From the NCBI GenBank assembly GCA_005884115.1, contig VAXW01000002.1:410528-474527 (forward strand): 64,000 nt of DNA. The letters run 5' to 3'. This document shows positions 16,515 through 25,439 of the stretch, piece by piece. The number at the start of each line of letters is the position of its first letter. The stretch's first letter is position 1. The notes beneath the pieces were generated by a model, which had not been told where the DNA came from, did no database searches, and worked only from the letters and a program-made list of their open reading frames with translations. Source of the DNA: Actinomycetota bacterium (GTDB taxonomy: Bacteria; Actinomycetota; Thermoleophilia; Solirubrobacterales; Solirubrobacteraceae). The translations under genes were made by a program, and so were the position numbers.

Positions 16515-17875
16515 CAGGCCGCCTGCGTGGCGTAGAAGACGTTCTTGGTCTCCGTATACTGCTCGGCCGCGTCCGGTCCAAGCTCGCGCCCGTAGCCAGA
16601 CTGCTTGAAACCGCCGAAGGGGGTGCCGACGCGAACGGAGGTGTTCGAGTTGATCGACAGCACGCCCGTCTCGAGCGCTCGCGCGACACGCAGCGCCTTC
16701 GCGCCGTCGCTCGTCCAGATGGATCCCGACAGCCCGTAGATGGTGTCGTTGGCGAGCGAGACCGCCTCGCTCTCATCAGCGAACGGGATCACGCATGCCA
16801 CGGGACCGAAGATCTCCTCGCGAGCGGCTCGGTCGCTGTTGGAAACCGGGGCGAGGACCGTCGGCGGATACCAGTAGCCGGGTCCGCTCGGGGCGGTGCC
16901 GCGGATCGCGACGGGGGCACCGTCGGGGACGAACGAGGCGACGGCCTCGCGCTGGCCGGCGGATATGAGCGGTCCCATCTCGCTGGCCTCGTCCAGCGGG
17001 TCGCCGACGCGCAGCGACGAGACCGCGGCCTCCAGCCTCTCGAGAAAGGGCTCGAGTGCCGAGCGCTCGACGAGAATCCGCGACCGCGCACAGCAGTCCT
17101 GCCCCGCGTTGCCGAACACGGCAGCGGGTGCCGCCGCCGCGGACCGCTCGAGATCGGCGTCAGCGAAGACCACGTTGGCCGACTTGCCACCGAGCTCGAG
17201 CGTCAGGCGCTTGATCGTGGCGGCCGCTCCCTGGGCTATCTGGCGACCGACCTCCGTCGAGCCCGTGAAGGCGACCTTGGCCACGTCGGGATGCTCGACC
17301 AGGCGCTTGCCGCACACGCTGCCGGGGCCCGCCACGACGTTCAAGACGCCCTCCGGCAGCCCCGCTTCGAGCCCGATCTGCTCCAGCCGCAGAGCCGTCA
17401 GCGGCGTGAGCTCGGCGGGCTTGAGCACGACCGTGTTCCCCGCCGCCAGCGCCGGCGCCACCTTCCAGGAGGCGATCAGCAGGGGAAAGTTCCAGGGGAC
17501 GATCACCCCGACCACCCCCAGCGGCTCGCGAAAGGTCATGTCCACGCCCCCCTCGACCGGGATCGTTTGGCCGAACAGCCTCTGCGGCGCTGCGGCGTAG
17601 TAGCTGAACACATCCACGACCATCTCGATCTCGCCACGGGCGTCACGGATCGGCTTGCCGGCGTTTCGCGCCTCGAGCTGTGCGAGCTCTGAGACGCTGC
17701 GCAAGAGCTCTCCGGCCAGGCGCTGCAGCAGCGTCGAGCGCTCGCGCGGGGGGAGCGGGCGCCAGCTCGACAGCGCCCGCTTGGCGGCGCCGACGGCCGC
17801 GTCCACCTCCTCCACGCCGCCCCGCGGGACCTGCGCCATCACCTCTTCGGTCGCCGGTTCGACGACGGAGATCAT
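16514..17875 (-). CDS. NAD(P)-dependent aldehyde dehydrogenase
   Basis: 453 residues from ATG 17875; the upstream open frame is antisense to the ligase gene. Motifs: PWNFPLLIASWKVAPALAAG, cofactor site FTGSTEVGRQIA, general base Glu in LELGGKSANVVF, nucleophile Cys in NAGQDCCARSRI, EIFGPVACVIPF and PFGGFKQSGYGRELG. It belongs to the PuuC/GbsA-like class of amine- and betaine-aldehyde dehydrogenases. ATG overlaps the ligase stop (ATGA). In a gamma-glutamylation route it would oxidise gamma-glutamylamino-aldehydes to acids. Confidence 0.92.
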   Translation of the reverse strand: MISVVEPATEEVMAQVPRGGVEEVDAAVGAAKRALSSWRPLPPRERSTLLQRLAGELLRSVSELAQLEARNAGKPIRDARGEIEMVVDVFSYYAAAPQRLFGQTIPVEGGVDMTFREPLGVVGVIVPWNFPLLIASWKVAPALAAGNTVVLKPAELTPLTALRLEQIGLEAGLPEGVLNVVAGPGSVCGKRLVEHPDVAKVAFTGSTEVGRQIAQGAAATIKRLTLELGGKSANVVFADADLERSAAAAPAAVFGNAGQDCCARSRILVERSALEPFLERLEAAVSSLRVGDPLDEASEMGPLISAGQREAVASFVPDGAPVAIRGTAPSGPGYWYPPTVLAPVSNSDRAAREEIFGPVACVIPFADESEAVSLANDTIYGLSGSIWTSDGAKALRVARALETGVLSINSNTSVRVGTPFGGFKQSGYGRELGPDAAEQYTETKNVFYATQAA

Positions 17876-19263
17876 CCGCGCTCGAACATGCGGCGCCTCT
17901 CGTAGTCCGTGACCACCTGGTCGAACAGGCGCTGCTCGGTGCGGCCGTAGTTGAGATAGTGGCGCCAGACCTCCTCGCCGAAGGCGGCGCGGGCGAAGTC
18001 GCTGCCCTCCCACAGCTCGACCGCCTCGCGCAGGCTCGATGGGAATGCTTCGGCGCCCGCCGCCTCATACGCGTTGCCGACGAGCTCGGGACCTGGATCG
18101 CTGCCGCGCTCGATCCCGTCGAGCCCCGCCGCGAGCAGCGCCGCGTAGCCGAGATAGGGATTCACGTCGGCCCCCGGGATGCGGCACTCGACCCGTCGCG
18201 ATTGCCCGTGCCCGACGATGCGAAAGCCGCAGGTGCGGTTGTCGCGCCCCCATGAGATCGACGTCGGCGCCCAGCTCTCAGTCGCATAGCGCTTGTAGGA
18301 GTTGATCGAGGGGGCGACGAACAGGGCGAGCTCGCGGATGCGCGCGCGCAGTCCGCCGAGGTAGTGGCGGAACACATCCGTCTCCTCCTCTCCCTCGACG
18401 AACGCGCTGCCGCCGTCGGAGGTGCCGACGAGGCTCGAGTGGATGTGGCAGGAGCTGCCGATGTCTTTCTCCGAGGGCTTGGCCATGAAGGTGGCCGACA
18501 CCCCGTTCAAAAACGCGATCTCCTTGACGCCGTTCTTGTAGATCGTGTGGCGGTCGGCCGAAGTGATGGCATCCGCGTAGCGGGTGTTGACCTCGTGCTG
18601 CCCGTACCACGCCTCGCCCTTTGAGAACTCGATCGGGATGCCCGCGCCCTGCATGCCGCGACGGATCGCGCCCAGATACTGCTCGTCCATGGTCGTGGCC
18701 AGCACGTGGTAGTCGAGGATGTAGGGGATCGTCGGGGTCAGATCGCGGTAGTCGCGCTCGTGCGCCTCCGCGTAGCTCTGCTTGTAGAGATAGAACTCGA
18801 GCTCGGAGGCGAACAGCGGCGCGTAGCCGAGCTCGTGGGCTCGCTCGTACTGCGCGATCAGCACCTGCCGAGGCGAGGGCTTCACGGGCGAGCCGTCGTG
18901 GCCTACGACGTCGCAGAGCACCAGCGCCGTGCGGTCGAGCCACGGCACGCGGCGCAGCGTCGAGATGTCGGGCGCGATGCCGAAGTCGCCGTAGCCCTGC
19001 TCCCAGTTGGCCAAGTCGTAGCCGGGCACCGGCTCCATCTCCATGTCCAGCGCGAGCAGGTAGTTGCAGCCCTCCACCCCATGATCGGTGACCTGGTCGA
19101 GGAAGTAGCCAACCTCGATCCGCTTGCCGAACAGCCGCCCTTGCATGTCGGTGAAGGCCGTGACGACAGTGTCGACCGTGCCCGCCTGCGCCTCGCTGTC
19201 GAGCTCCTGCAGCGAGAGCATCCCGGCGACCGCGCCAGGGCCGCCGGGTCGTGGTGCGCTCAT
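17872..19263 (-). CDS. Glutamine-synthetase-type gamma-glutamyl-amine ligase
   Basis: 463 residues from ATG 19263 (an internal Met at residue 15 is a possible start). Glutamine synthetase catalytic-domain motifs: FASELEFYLYKQSY, ATFMAKPSEKDIGSSCHIHSSL (the PxxxxxGSGxHxHxS region), APSINSYKRYATESWAPT, DNRTCGFRIVGHGQSRRVECRIPGADVNPYL. The adenylylation-type C-terminal Tyr site of housekeeping GlnA is not evident. The shape and neighbours (permease, ALDH, amidotransferase) point to the GlnA-like PuuA/IpuC group, which joins glutamate to an amine with ATP. Second gene of the operon. Confidence 0.88.
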   Translation of the reverse strand: MSAPRPGGPGAVAGMLSLQELDSEAQAGTVDTVVTAFTDMQGRLFGKRIEVGYFLDQVTDHGVEGCNYLLALDMEMEPVPGYDLANWEQGYGDFGIAPDISTLRRVPWLDRTALVLCDVVGHDGSPVKPSPRQVLIAQYERAHELGYAPLFASELEFYLYKQSYAEAHERDYRDLTPTIPYILDYHVLATTMDEQYLGAIRRGMQGAGIPIEFSKGEAWYGQHEVNTRYADAITSADRHTIYKNGVKEIAFLNGVSATFMAKPSEKDIGSSCHIHSSLVGTSDGGSAFVEGEEETDVFRHYLGGLRARIRELALFVAPSINSYKRYATESWAPTSISWGRDNRTCGFRIVGHGQSRRVECRIPGADVNPYLGYAALLAAGLDGIERGSDPGPELVGNAYEAAGAEAFPSSLREAVELWEGSDFARAAFGEEVWRHYLNYGRTEQRLFDQVVTDYERRRMFERG

Positions 19264-19270
19264 CGCGCGC

Positions 19271-20914
19271 TTACTCCGCGCCGCCGCCGAGCGCGGGGGC
19301 GGGAGGCGCCTCGGGCGGCGCCTCGATCACGCGTCCGAGCTCGTCCGTGTCGATCGTGCGGACCGGTCCGGTGTAGCGGTTCTTGGCCGAAATCCACCAC
19401 CAGATCCCCACGAGCAGCCCGATCACGAGGACCAGCGGCGCGTAGTTGAACGATTCGAATTTGAAGTCGCCTTTCCACGGCACGCCCGCGGGCACGGTTG
19501 GGATGTCGAGCGCGTAGACGACGAGCACGACGAAGGCGATCGCGCCCACGTTTACCCATTTGTAGTGGCGTCCCAGCGTCCACGGCCCGGGCTCGAAGCG
19601 GTCGCCCATGCGCAGGCGCAGGAACACCGGGATGATGTAGGCGAGGTACAGGCCGACGGTGCAGATCGCCGTGATCGCGAAGTACGCCCACGGGAAGCCG
19701 ACCTTGTTGCCGAAGTACGCCGGGATCGTGATGATCAGCGCCGCGATCGAGGATGCGAGCACCGCGAACATCGGCACGCGCTGCACGTTCAGGCGCCGGA
19801 ACAGCGCCCAGCCCGGCATGCCGCGGTCGCGAGAGAAGGCGTACCAGGTGCGCGAGCAGCTGGTCAGACCGGCGGCGCCGCAGAAGAGCTGGCCGACCGT
19901 GCAGATCAACAGCACCGCCTTGGCCGCGGCCGAGGTGAGAGCCGTCTCGATGACCGGGATCGAGCCACCGCCTTTTTCTGTGATAGCCGGCACGTTGGTC
20001 GCAGCGAACACCAGGGCGAGCAGCACCGCCCAACCGGCGATCGCCGAGAAGAACACCGAGCGCCAAACACCCTTGGCCGCGCCGAGCGCGGCGCCGCGCG
20101 TCTCCTCGGCCGTGTGCGCGGACGCGTCATACCCGGTCTGCGTGTACATCGTCAGGATGAAGCCGATCGGCAGCACGTACAGCCAGTAGAACGCCCCGCT
20201 GAAATGGCCTCCGTGGAAGCCGGTGTTGTTGAAGCGGTGACCGAACACGAAGCCCGCGTCCTGGTGGTGTGAGGGCACGAGCGCGAGCAGCAGGATGATC
20301 GTCAGGACGCCCAGCACGTGCCAGCCGACAGAGACGTTGTTGAAGATCGCCAGCAGCCGGTCGGCGAAGATGTTCACGAGCGTGTATCCGATCAGGATGA
20401 TCAGGAACAGCACCCACGTCGCGTGCAGGGCATGCGACGGGCTGGGGGCGGTGAAGTCGAAGCCGAAGACCTTGACTCCGTAGAGGCTGAGCGTCGCGAA
20501 CAGGAACTGCGCCGCCCCGTATCCGACGCCCGCGACGATGCCGACGAGGCCCACGATGTTGAACCAGCCGGTGATCCAGCTCCAGCCCTTGCCGCCGAGC
20601 TTGGCCGCCCACCAGTAGGGACCCCCCGCGGTAGGCATCGCCGAGGTCAACTCGGCCATCGAGACCGCGACAAGCAGCACGAAACAGCACAGCACCGGCC
20701 AACCGATCGAGATCCCTATGGGTCCGCCCGCGGTCCACGCGAACGAGAAGTTCGTGAAGCAGCCGGCGAGAACCGAGATGATCGTGAACGAGATCGCAAA
20801 GTTGGTGAAGCCGCTCCACGCGCGGGTCAGCTCCTGCTTGTAGCCGAGGTGTGCGAGCTGGCGCTCGTCCTCACCCATCGTTCCCGGCGCGGCCCCTACT
20901 GGTGTCTCCCCCAC
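19271..20914 (-). CDS. APC-superfamily amino acid/polyamine permease
   Basis: 547 residues from ATG 20914, about twelve hydrophobic helices. The conserved first helix AISFTIISVLAGCFTNF, SMAELTSAMPTAGGPYWWA and YTQTGYDASAHTAEETRGA are typical of the eukaryote-type GABA/choline permease branch (AAT/ACT family). The C-terminus is cytoplasmic, Pro/Ala rich. It opens the operon, followed 7 bp later by the ligase gene, so it likely imports the amine that the ligase glutamylates. Divergent promoters to the FAD oxidoreductase lie in 20915-21006. Confidence 0.9.
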   Translation of the reverse strand: MGETPVGAAPGTMGEDERQLAHLGYKQELTRAWSGFTNFAISFTIISVLAGCFTNFSFAWTAGGPIGISIGWPVLCCFVLLVAVSMAELTSAMPTAGGPYWWAAKLGGKGWSWITGWFNIVGLVGIVAGVGYGAAQFLFATLSLYGVKVFGFDFTAPSPSHALHATWVLFLIILIGYTLVNIFADRLLAIFNNVSVGWHVLGVLTIILLLALVPSHHQDAGFVFGHRFNNTGFHGGHFSGAFYWLYVLPIGFILTMYTQTGYDASAHTAEETRGAALGAAKGVWRSVFFSAIAGWAVLLALVFAATNVPAITEKGGGSIPVIETALTSAAAKAVLLICTVGQLFCGAAGLTSCSRTWYAFSRDRGMPGWALFRRLNVQRVPMFAVLASSIAALIITIPAYFGNKVGFPWAYFAITAICTVGLYLAYIIPVFLRLRMGDRFEPGPWTLGRHYKWVNVGAIAFVVLVVYALDIPTVPAGVPWKGDFKFESFNYAPLVLVIGLLVGIWWWISAKNRYTGPVRTIDTDELGRVIEAPPEAPPAPALGGGAE

Positions 20915-20944
20915 AGTTGCCTCCTCAGGTTCGCGTCACTCTCA

Positions 20945-20975
20945 CTTTGCCAATGGTGTGATCATCCAACCTATG
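20945..20975. promoter_or_regulatory. Candidate FadR-type operator in divergent promoter region
   Basis: The 92-bp gap between the divergent permease and FAD oxidoreductase genes holds an AT-richer segment around AATGGTGTGATCATCCAACC with a central TGATCA palindrome (20959-20964) and a TGG...CCA frame. A FadR-like regulator gene closes the cluster at 23640-24344. The fit to a symmetric operator is imperfect. Confidence 0.3.
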
Positions 20976-21006
20976 GACACGGCGACCATACGCCCGCGCG
21001 CGCACG

Positions 21007-22155
21007 ATGTCAACGGAACGCAGCACTGATTGCGAGGTCGCCGTCATCGGCGCCGGCGTGGTGGGCTGCGCGGTGGCGCTGGCGCTCGCGCGGCGGGGCG
21101 CGGCGGTGACCGTGATGGAGGCCGAACCCGAGCCCGCATTGGGCGCGAGCGGCGCCAATTCGGGGATCCTGCACACCGGCTTCGACTCGCCACCTGGAGA
21201 GCTCGAGACGCAGCTCATCCTGCGCTCGGCCGAGCTGCGAGAGGCAGCGCTCGCGACCCTCGGTGTCCCCGTCGTGCGCTGCGGCGCAGTGATGCACGTT
21301 CGCGATCGGACCGAGCGTGAAGCGATCTCGGCGCTGCAGGCGGGCGCGCGGGCAAACGGCGTGGAGGCCGTCGAGCGCGCCGAGGGAGCGCTCGAGATAC
21401 CCGGTGAGGCCGTCACCGACCCGGTCGCCTATACGCGTGCGCTCGCACAGTCCGCGCAGCTGCACAATGCGCAGGTGCTGACCTCCTTTCGCGTCTGCGC
21501 GATCGAGTGGACCTCCCCCGGGACGCTGCTCATCCGCTCGGAGGACAGCGCAGCGGTGTCCGCGCGCGCGGTCGTGAACTGCGCCGGGCTTCACGCCGAC
21601 GCGGTCGCGAGGATGATGGGGGACGACTCGTTTGAGATCTACCCGCGCAAGGGGGAGTTCCTGGTCTTCGATCAGCCCGCGGGCAGCCAGCTCGATCGGA
21701 TACTGCTTCCCGTGCCCACGGAACGCACGAAGGGCGTGCTCGTGTTCCCCACCGTCGACGGCAAGGTGATCGCGGGGCCGACGGCGCTCGACCGGGAGGA
21801 CAAGAACGACCGCTTGGTGCGGGCAGAGGCGCGCGATGAGATCCTGCCCAAGGCAACCGCCATGTACCCGCCGCTGGAGGACGTCGAACCGATCGCCGCA
21901 TATGCCGGGCTGCGCCCGGCGGGTCGTGGCGTCAACTACGTCGTGGGCGTGTCCGCAGGGTGCCCGCGACTGGTGAACGTCGCCGCGATCAGATCAACCG
22001 GGCTGAGCGCGTCGCTCGGGATCGCCGAGCGCGTGTGCTCGATCGTCGCGTCCGTTGGCGTTGGGCTGGGGCCGGAGCGGGAGCTTCTGGCGGGCCAGCT
22101 CGAGACGCCGCAGGAACCGTGGTGGCGCCGCGCCGCGGGGGGCCGAGCGCGATGA
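21007..22155 (+). CDS. FAD-dependent oxidoreductase (GlpA/LhgO-like)
   Basis: 382 residues from ATG 21007. N-terminal dinucleotide fold VAVIGAGVVGCAVALALARRG and acidic VMEAEPEP, then GASGANSGILHTGFDSPPGE, as in glycerol-3-phosphate dehydrogenase (GlpA) and L-2-hydroxyglutarate oxidase-like enzymes. The second FAD region is VVNCAGLHADAVARMMG, followed by YPRKGEFLVFDQ and FPTVDGKVIAGPTA. The C-terminus TGLSASLGIAERV is GlpA-like; no [2Fe-2S] BFD-type domain follows. ATG of the FGGY kinase overlaps its stop, so the two act together, probably on a phosphorylated polyol. Confidence 0.82.
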   Translation: MSTERSTDCEVAVIGAGVVGCAVALALARRGAAVTVMEAEPEPALGASGANSGILHTGFDSPPGELETQLILRSAELREAALATLGVPVVRCGAVMHVRDRTEREAISALQAGARANGVEAVERAEGALEIPGEAVTDPVAYTRALAQSAQLHNAQVLTSFRVCAIEWTSPGTLLIRSEDSAAVSARAVVNCAGLHADAVARMMGDDSFEIYPRKGEFLVFDQPAGSQLDRILLPVPTERTKGVLVFPTVDGKVIAGPTALDREDKNDRLVRAEARDEILPKATAMYPPLEDVEPIAAYAGLRPAGRGVNYVVGVSAGCPRLVNVAAIRSTGLSASLGIAERVCSIVASVGVGLGPERELLAGQLETPQEPWWRRAAGGRAR

Positions 22156-23600
22156 AGCTGCTGCTGGGAGTCGACGAGGGCACCTCGGCGGTCAAGGCGG
22201 TGCTCTACGATACCGATCTGCGCCAAGTCGCGGAGGCGCGCCGCGAGAAGCCCCTCTCCCATCCGCGGCCAGGATGGGTCGAGCAGGACCCCGAGGACGT
22301 GCTCGCTGCTGTGGTGGGGGCGATCGGGTCGGTACTCCGCGAGGCTTCCGGCGAGATCGTCGCTTGCGGGCTCGATCACCAGGGCGAGTCCGTGCTCGCC
22401 TGGGACGCCGACAGCGGACGAGCTCTAACGCCAGTCGTGACGTGGCAGGACAAGCGCTCGCTACAGATCCTCGAGCGGCTCGAGGCCTCTGGTCGCGCTG
22501 AGGAGATCCGAGCGCTCAGCGGCATGCCGCTCGACCCCTACTTCTCGGCCGGGAAACTCGCCTGGCTGCTGGAGCACGACGACGCGGTCGCGCGCGCGCT
22601 CGAGCGCCGATCGCTACGCCTCGGAACTGTCGACTCGTTCATCTGCGACCGTCTCGGGGCGGGGTTCGCGACCGACCCTTCGACCGCGTCACGCACGCAG
22701 CTCGGGGCGCCGGAGTGGGACGCCACGCTGCTCGAGATCTTCGGTGTGCCGGCCGAGGCGCTGCCCGCGATCGCCGACACCGTCGGCGCGCTCGGGACGC
22801 TCAAGCACGACTCCTGGCCAGTCGAGCTGCCGCTGCGCGCTCGCTGCGTCGACCAGCAGGCCGCGCTTGCCGGGGCTGGGTGCGTGCAGCCAGGCCTGGT
22901 CAAGGCGACGTACGGCACGGGCGTGTTCGTGCTCGCGCACGCCGGCGAAGAGGTCCCCGAGCCCGGGGGCGGGTTGCTGCCGACGATTGCTTGGCGGGTG
23001 GCCGGCAAGGTCGAGTGGGCGATCGACGGCGGGGTTTTCACCGCAGGCGCGCTGCTCGAGTGGCTGAGCCGCGACCTGGGCCTGGCTCCCGATCCGGCGT
23101 CCCTCGTGGCCGCTGCCAGAGAGGTGCAGGACGCGGGCGGCGTGCGCGTGCTGCCCGCGCTCGCGGGCCTCGGCGCGCCGTGGTGGCGACCGTCCGCCCG
23201 TGCCGTGATCTCCGGGCTGACCGCGGGCGTGCGCAGAGGTCACGTGGCGCGCGCGGCGCTCGAGGCGATCGCGATGCGGGTCGCAGACGTCGTGAGCGCG
23301 GTTCGCGAGAGCGTCCCGGTCGAGGTCCTGCGCGTCGACGGCGGCCTCACGCGCGAGGACGCGCTGCTGGCCTTCCAGGCGGACGCGGCGGGCGTCGTGG
23401 TGCAGCGCGGCGCCGTCGACGCGACCGCCGCCGGGGCGGCGGCCCTTGCGGCCGTGGGTGCAGGCATCTGGGAGTCGACGCTCGAGATCGGAGAGCGGGT
23501 TTCGCTGGGCGAGCGATTCGAGCCCGCCGGGGATGAGCGGTCGCGAGCGGCCGCCCACGCCGAGTGGCGCGAGTTCGTGGAGCGCGCGAGCGCGCTGTAG
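22152..23600 (+). CDS. FGGY-family carbohydrate (glycerol-like) kinase
   Basis: 482 residues from ATG 22152, overlapping the FAD oxidoreductase stop (ATGA). N-terminal phosphate-binding LLLGVDEGTSAVKAVLYDTD, substrate region CGLDHQGESVLAWD and VTWQDKRS, then KATYGTGVFVLAHAG, and the C-terminal FGGY segment LRVDGGLTREDALLAFQADA. The TYGTG-FVL and LAGLGAPWW features are typical of glycerol kinases rather than xylulokinases. It should phosphorylate a small polyol with ATP; the preceding oxidoreductase would oxidise the phosphate ester. Confidence 0.85.
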   Translation: MKLLLGVDEGTSAVKAVLYDTDLRQVAEARREKPLSHPRPGWVEQDPEDVLAAVVGAIGSVLREASGEIVACGLDHQGESVLAWDADSGRALTPVVTWQDKRSLQILERLEASGRAEEIRALSGMPLDPYFSAGKLAWLLEHDDAVARALERRSLRLGTVDSFICDRLGAGFATDPSTASRTQLGAPEWDATLLEIFGVPAEALPAIADTVGALGTLKHDSWPVELPLRARCVDQQAALAGAGCVQPGLVKATYGTGVFVLAHAGEEVPEPGGGLLPTIAWRVAGKVEWAIDGGVFTAGALLEWLSRDLGLAPDPASLVAAAREVQDAGGVRVLPALAGLGAPWWRPSARAVISGLTAGVRRGHVARAALEAIAMRVADVVSAVRESVPVEVLRVDGGLTREDALLAFQADAAGVVVQRGAVDATAAGAAALAAVGAGIWESTLEIGERVSLGERFEPAGDERSRAAAHAEWREFVERASAL

Positions 23601-23607
23601 CGACGGC

Positions 23608-23640
23608 GCGGGGCCGTGCGCGCCGCGCGGCCGGCCCCGC
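23608..23640. terminator. Bidirectional hairpin between convergent genes
   Basis: GCGGGGCCG (23608-23616) pairs with CGGCCCCGC (23632-23640), with further GCGCG/CGCGC pairing in the loop. It sits exactly between the FGGY kinase stop and the FadR-type regulator stop. No U-tract follows, as is common in high-GC actinobacteria. Confidence 0.65.
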
Positions 23641-24344
23641 TAGATGAGCCCCATCAGGATGTGCTCGGTCCCCTCTATGTGCTCGCGCATCAGACGCACC
23701 GCCCGCGGACCGTCTCCGCGCCGCAGCAGGGTCACGAGGCCCTGGTGCTGCGCGTTTGAATGAGTCAGCACCTCCTCCGGGTGGGCGATGAGCGCTATGA
23801 GGTCGCTCAGCTGGCCCTGCACCTCGGTCATCGCCTCCACAAGGCGTGGCGATGAGGCTGCCTCGGCGAGGCCGATGTGAAAGCGGATGTCGGCGCGCCG
23901 GTAGTCCTGAAAGCGGTCGGCATTCGCCATGCGCTGGACCAGCTCTGCGAGGCTGCCGATCTCTCCCCGCGACGCGCGCTCGGCCGCGAGCAGCGTCGCG
24001 CCCGTCTCGATCGCCACGCGGTAGTCGAGCACCGCCCACGCTTCGGCTCCCAGGCGCCTGCTCTCGCGCTCGGAGAGCGGTGGACGCTCGGCGACGAACG
24101 TGCCCCCGGTTCGGCCCCGAAGCGAGATGAGATGCCCGCTCTGCACGAGCGTGCGCAACGCGTGACGCAGCGTGGAGCGCGAGATCCCGAGCTGGTCGGC
24201 GAGCGCCCGCTCCGCGGGCAGCCTCGACCCGGAGGGCAGGATCCCGAGCCGAATCGCGGTGCCGAGCCGCTCGACAGTCTCCTCGAACGTCGTGGGCGGT
24301 CGCACGGGCTTGAAGACCGAGTCCATGACCGCGTCGCCCTGCAT
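23640..24344 (-). CDS. FadR-type GntR-family regulator (FCD domain)
   Basis: 234 residues from ATG 24344 (Met at residue 7 is an alternative start). The winged helix-turn-helix reads RLGTAIRLGILPSGSRLPAE, RALADQLGISRSTLRHALRT and LVQSGHLISLRGRTGGTFV. The FCD effector domain follows, with metal-ligand-like DIRFHIGLAEAASSPRLVE and NAQHQGLVTLLRRGD. It is convergent with the kinase gene and the only regulator of this locus, so it probably controls the divergent permease and oxidoreductase promoters in response to a carboxylate-type metabolite. Confidence 0.88.
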   Translation of the reverse strand: MQGDAVMDSVFKPVRPPTTFEETVERLGTAIRLGILPSGSRLPAERALADQLGISRSTLRHALRTLVQSGHLISLRGRTGGTFVAERPPLSERESRRLGAEAWAVLDYRVAIETGATLLAAERASRGEIGSLAELVQRMANADRFQDYRRADIRFHIGLAEAASSPRLVEAMTEVQGQLSDLIALIAHPEEVLTHSNAQHQGLVTLLRRGDGPRAVRLMREHIEGTEHILMGLI

Positions 24345-24460
24345 GAGTCAACGGTACTCTCGCGCGGCCGCTACTCAAGCGGTCACCCGGGCATCTTGCG
24401 CCAGCCGCCGACGGCCGCGAGCGCTCGAAGCGCTGGCCATGGAGAGCTGCGGTCGCGCCG

Positions 24461-24967
24461 ATGAATAAGCTCCCGCGCATGGCGGATTCTGGCGACGGAG
24501 TGGAAGTCAACGGCGTCGCGCACGTCATCCTGAGGGTCAATCGCATCGCCGAGTGCACCGCCTTCTATGACCAGCTGATGCCGTTTCTCGGCCTGCGAAC
24601 GGTCGCTGTTCGCTCCGATGACTTCGTCTACTACGTCGGCGGCCGAACGGCGCTAGGGATTCGCCGCGCCGAGGCGGAGCACGTCCACGCCCAGCACGCA
24701 GAAACCGCGCCCGGGATCGACCATCTGTGCTTCAGGGCGCGACGGCGCGAGGATGTCGACACGCTGTACTCGTTTCTGAGCGAGCTGGGGGCCGACATCG
24801 TGCGTGCCCCCGAGGAAGGCCCGTGGGCACCCGGTTACTACTCACTCTCCTTCCGCGACCCCGAAGGAATCAGGCTCGAGGTGAACCACGTGCCCGGGAA
24901 GGGGATCTTGGCCGAGGGCGCGTCCTTCGATCCGGCCCCCGACCACCCGCTCACCGGCCGCTCGTGA
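24461..24967 (+). CDS. VOC-superfamily (glyoxalase/dioxygenase-like) protein
   Basis: 168 residues from ATG 24461 (ATG 24479 also possible). A single VOC repeat pair: NGVAHVILRVNRIAECTAFYDQ, FVYYVGGRTALGIRR, PGIDHLCFRARRREDVDTLY and YYSLSFRDPEGIRLEVNHVP, with metal ligands expected at the His of VAHV/IDHL and the Glu of LEVNHV. The family includes glyoxalase I, fosfomycin resistance and extradiol dioxygenase enzymes; the precise reaction is unknown. It stands alone, followed by a hairpin and a small hypothetical gene. Confidence 0.82.
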   Translation: MNKLPRMADSGDGVEVNGVAHVILRVNRIAECTAFYDQLMPFLGLRTVAVRSDDFVYYVGGRTALGIRRAEAEHVHAQHAETAPGIDHLCFRARRREDVDTLYSFLSELGADIVRAPEEGPWAPGYYSLSFRDPEGIRLEVNHVPGKGILAEGASFDPAPDHPLTGRS

Positions 24968-24990
24968 CGCCCCCCGAGCGCGGGCGGCGA

Positions 24991-25010
24991 CGGGTCTAAC
25001 CTGAGACCCG
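24991..25010 (+). promoter_or_regulatory. Perfect 7-bp hairpin directly abutting the ATG of the next gene
   Basis: CGGGTCT (24991-24997), loop AACCTG, AGACCCG (25004-25010), immediately followed by ATG 25011. There is no separate Shine-Dalgarno sequence between hairpin and start, so the stem would occupy the ribosome standby site, or the mRNA is leaderless and this is DNA dyad symmetry at the promoter. Confidence 0.5.
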
Positions 25011-25397
25011 ATGGCCAAGACGTGGGTGCTCGACACCGAGACGAAGGGGACGGGTGCGCACATAGCGCCCCTGAAGCGAGACGACCGCGCGAAGTCGCGG
25101 GAGCTCAACCTCGTCCGCTTCCATCCGCCCGCCGACGCACCCGGCTCGGGCTCTGGCGCAGCTCAGCCGTCGGTTTCCCCTCAGGCGATGCGCTTCAAGG
25201 TCGTCGACATCCTGTCGGCTCGCGTGCTCGTCGAGGATGTCACCGTGCTTGCGGCATTGCAGGCGCTTGGAAGCCTGCGTAAGGCGATTGACGCTCGCGT
25301 CTACGTGCGCCGCGCAGACGGGGGGCGCTGGCGCCTGCTCAGCCTCAGCGACACGAGAACGCTGTGGTCACTCCGCGAGTGGGCTTCGTCCAGCTAG
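25011..25397 (+). CDS. Conserved hypothetical protein
   Basis: 128 residues from ATG 25011. The opening MAKTWVLDTETKGTGAHIAP is a pattern I associate with short actinobacterial hypothetical proteins, followed by a Pro/Ser linker and a C-terminal alpha/beta segment (MRFKVVDILSARVLVEDVTV, ALQALGSLRKAIDARVYVRR). No enzymatic motif or membrane helix is seen. An initial basic/acidic tail and small C-terminal domain could indicate nucleic-acid binding, but no function is claimed. Confidence 0.7.
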   Translation: MAKTWVLDTETKGTGAHIAPLKRDDRAKSRELNLVRFHPPADAPGSGSGAAQPSVSPQAMRFKVVDILSARVLVEDVTVLAALQALGSLRKAIDARVYVRRADGGRWRLLSLSDTRTLWSLREWASSS

Positions 25398-25439
25398 GGC
25401 CTCTCGACCCGATCGCGGGCGAGCGAGACCGCGACGATG

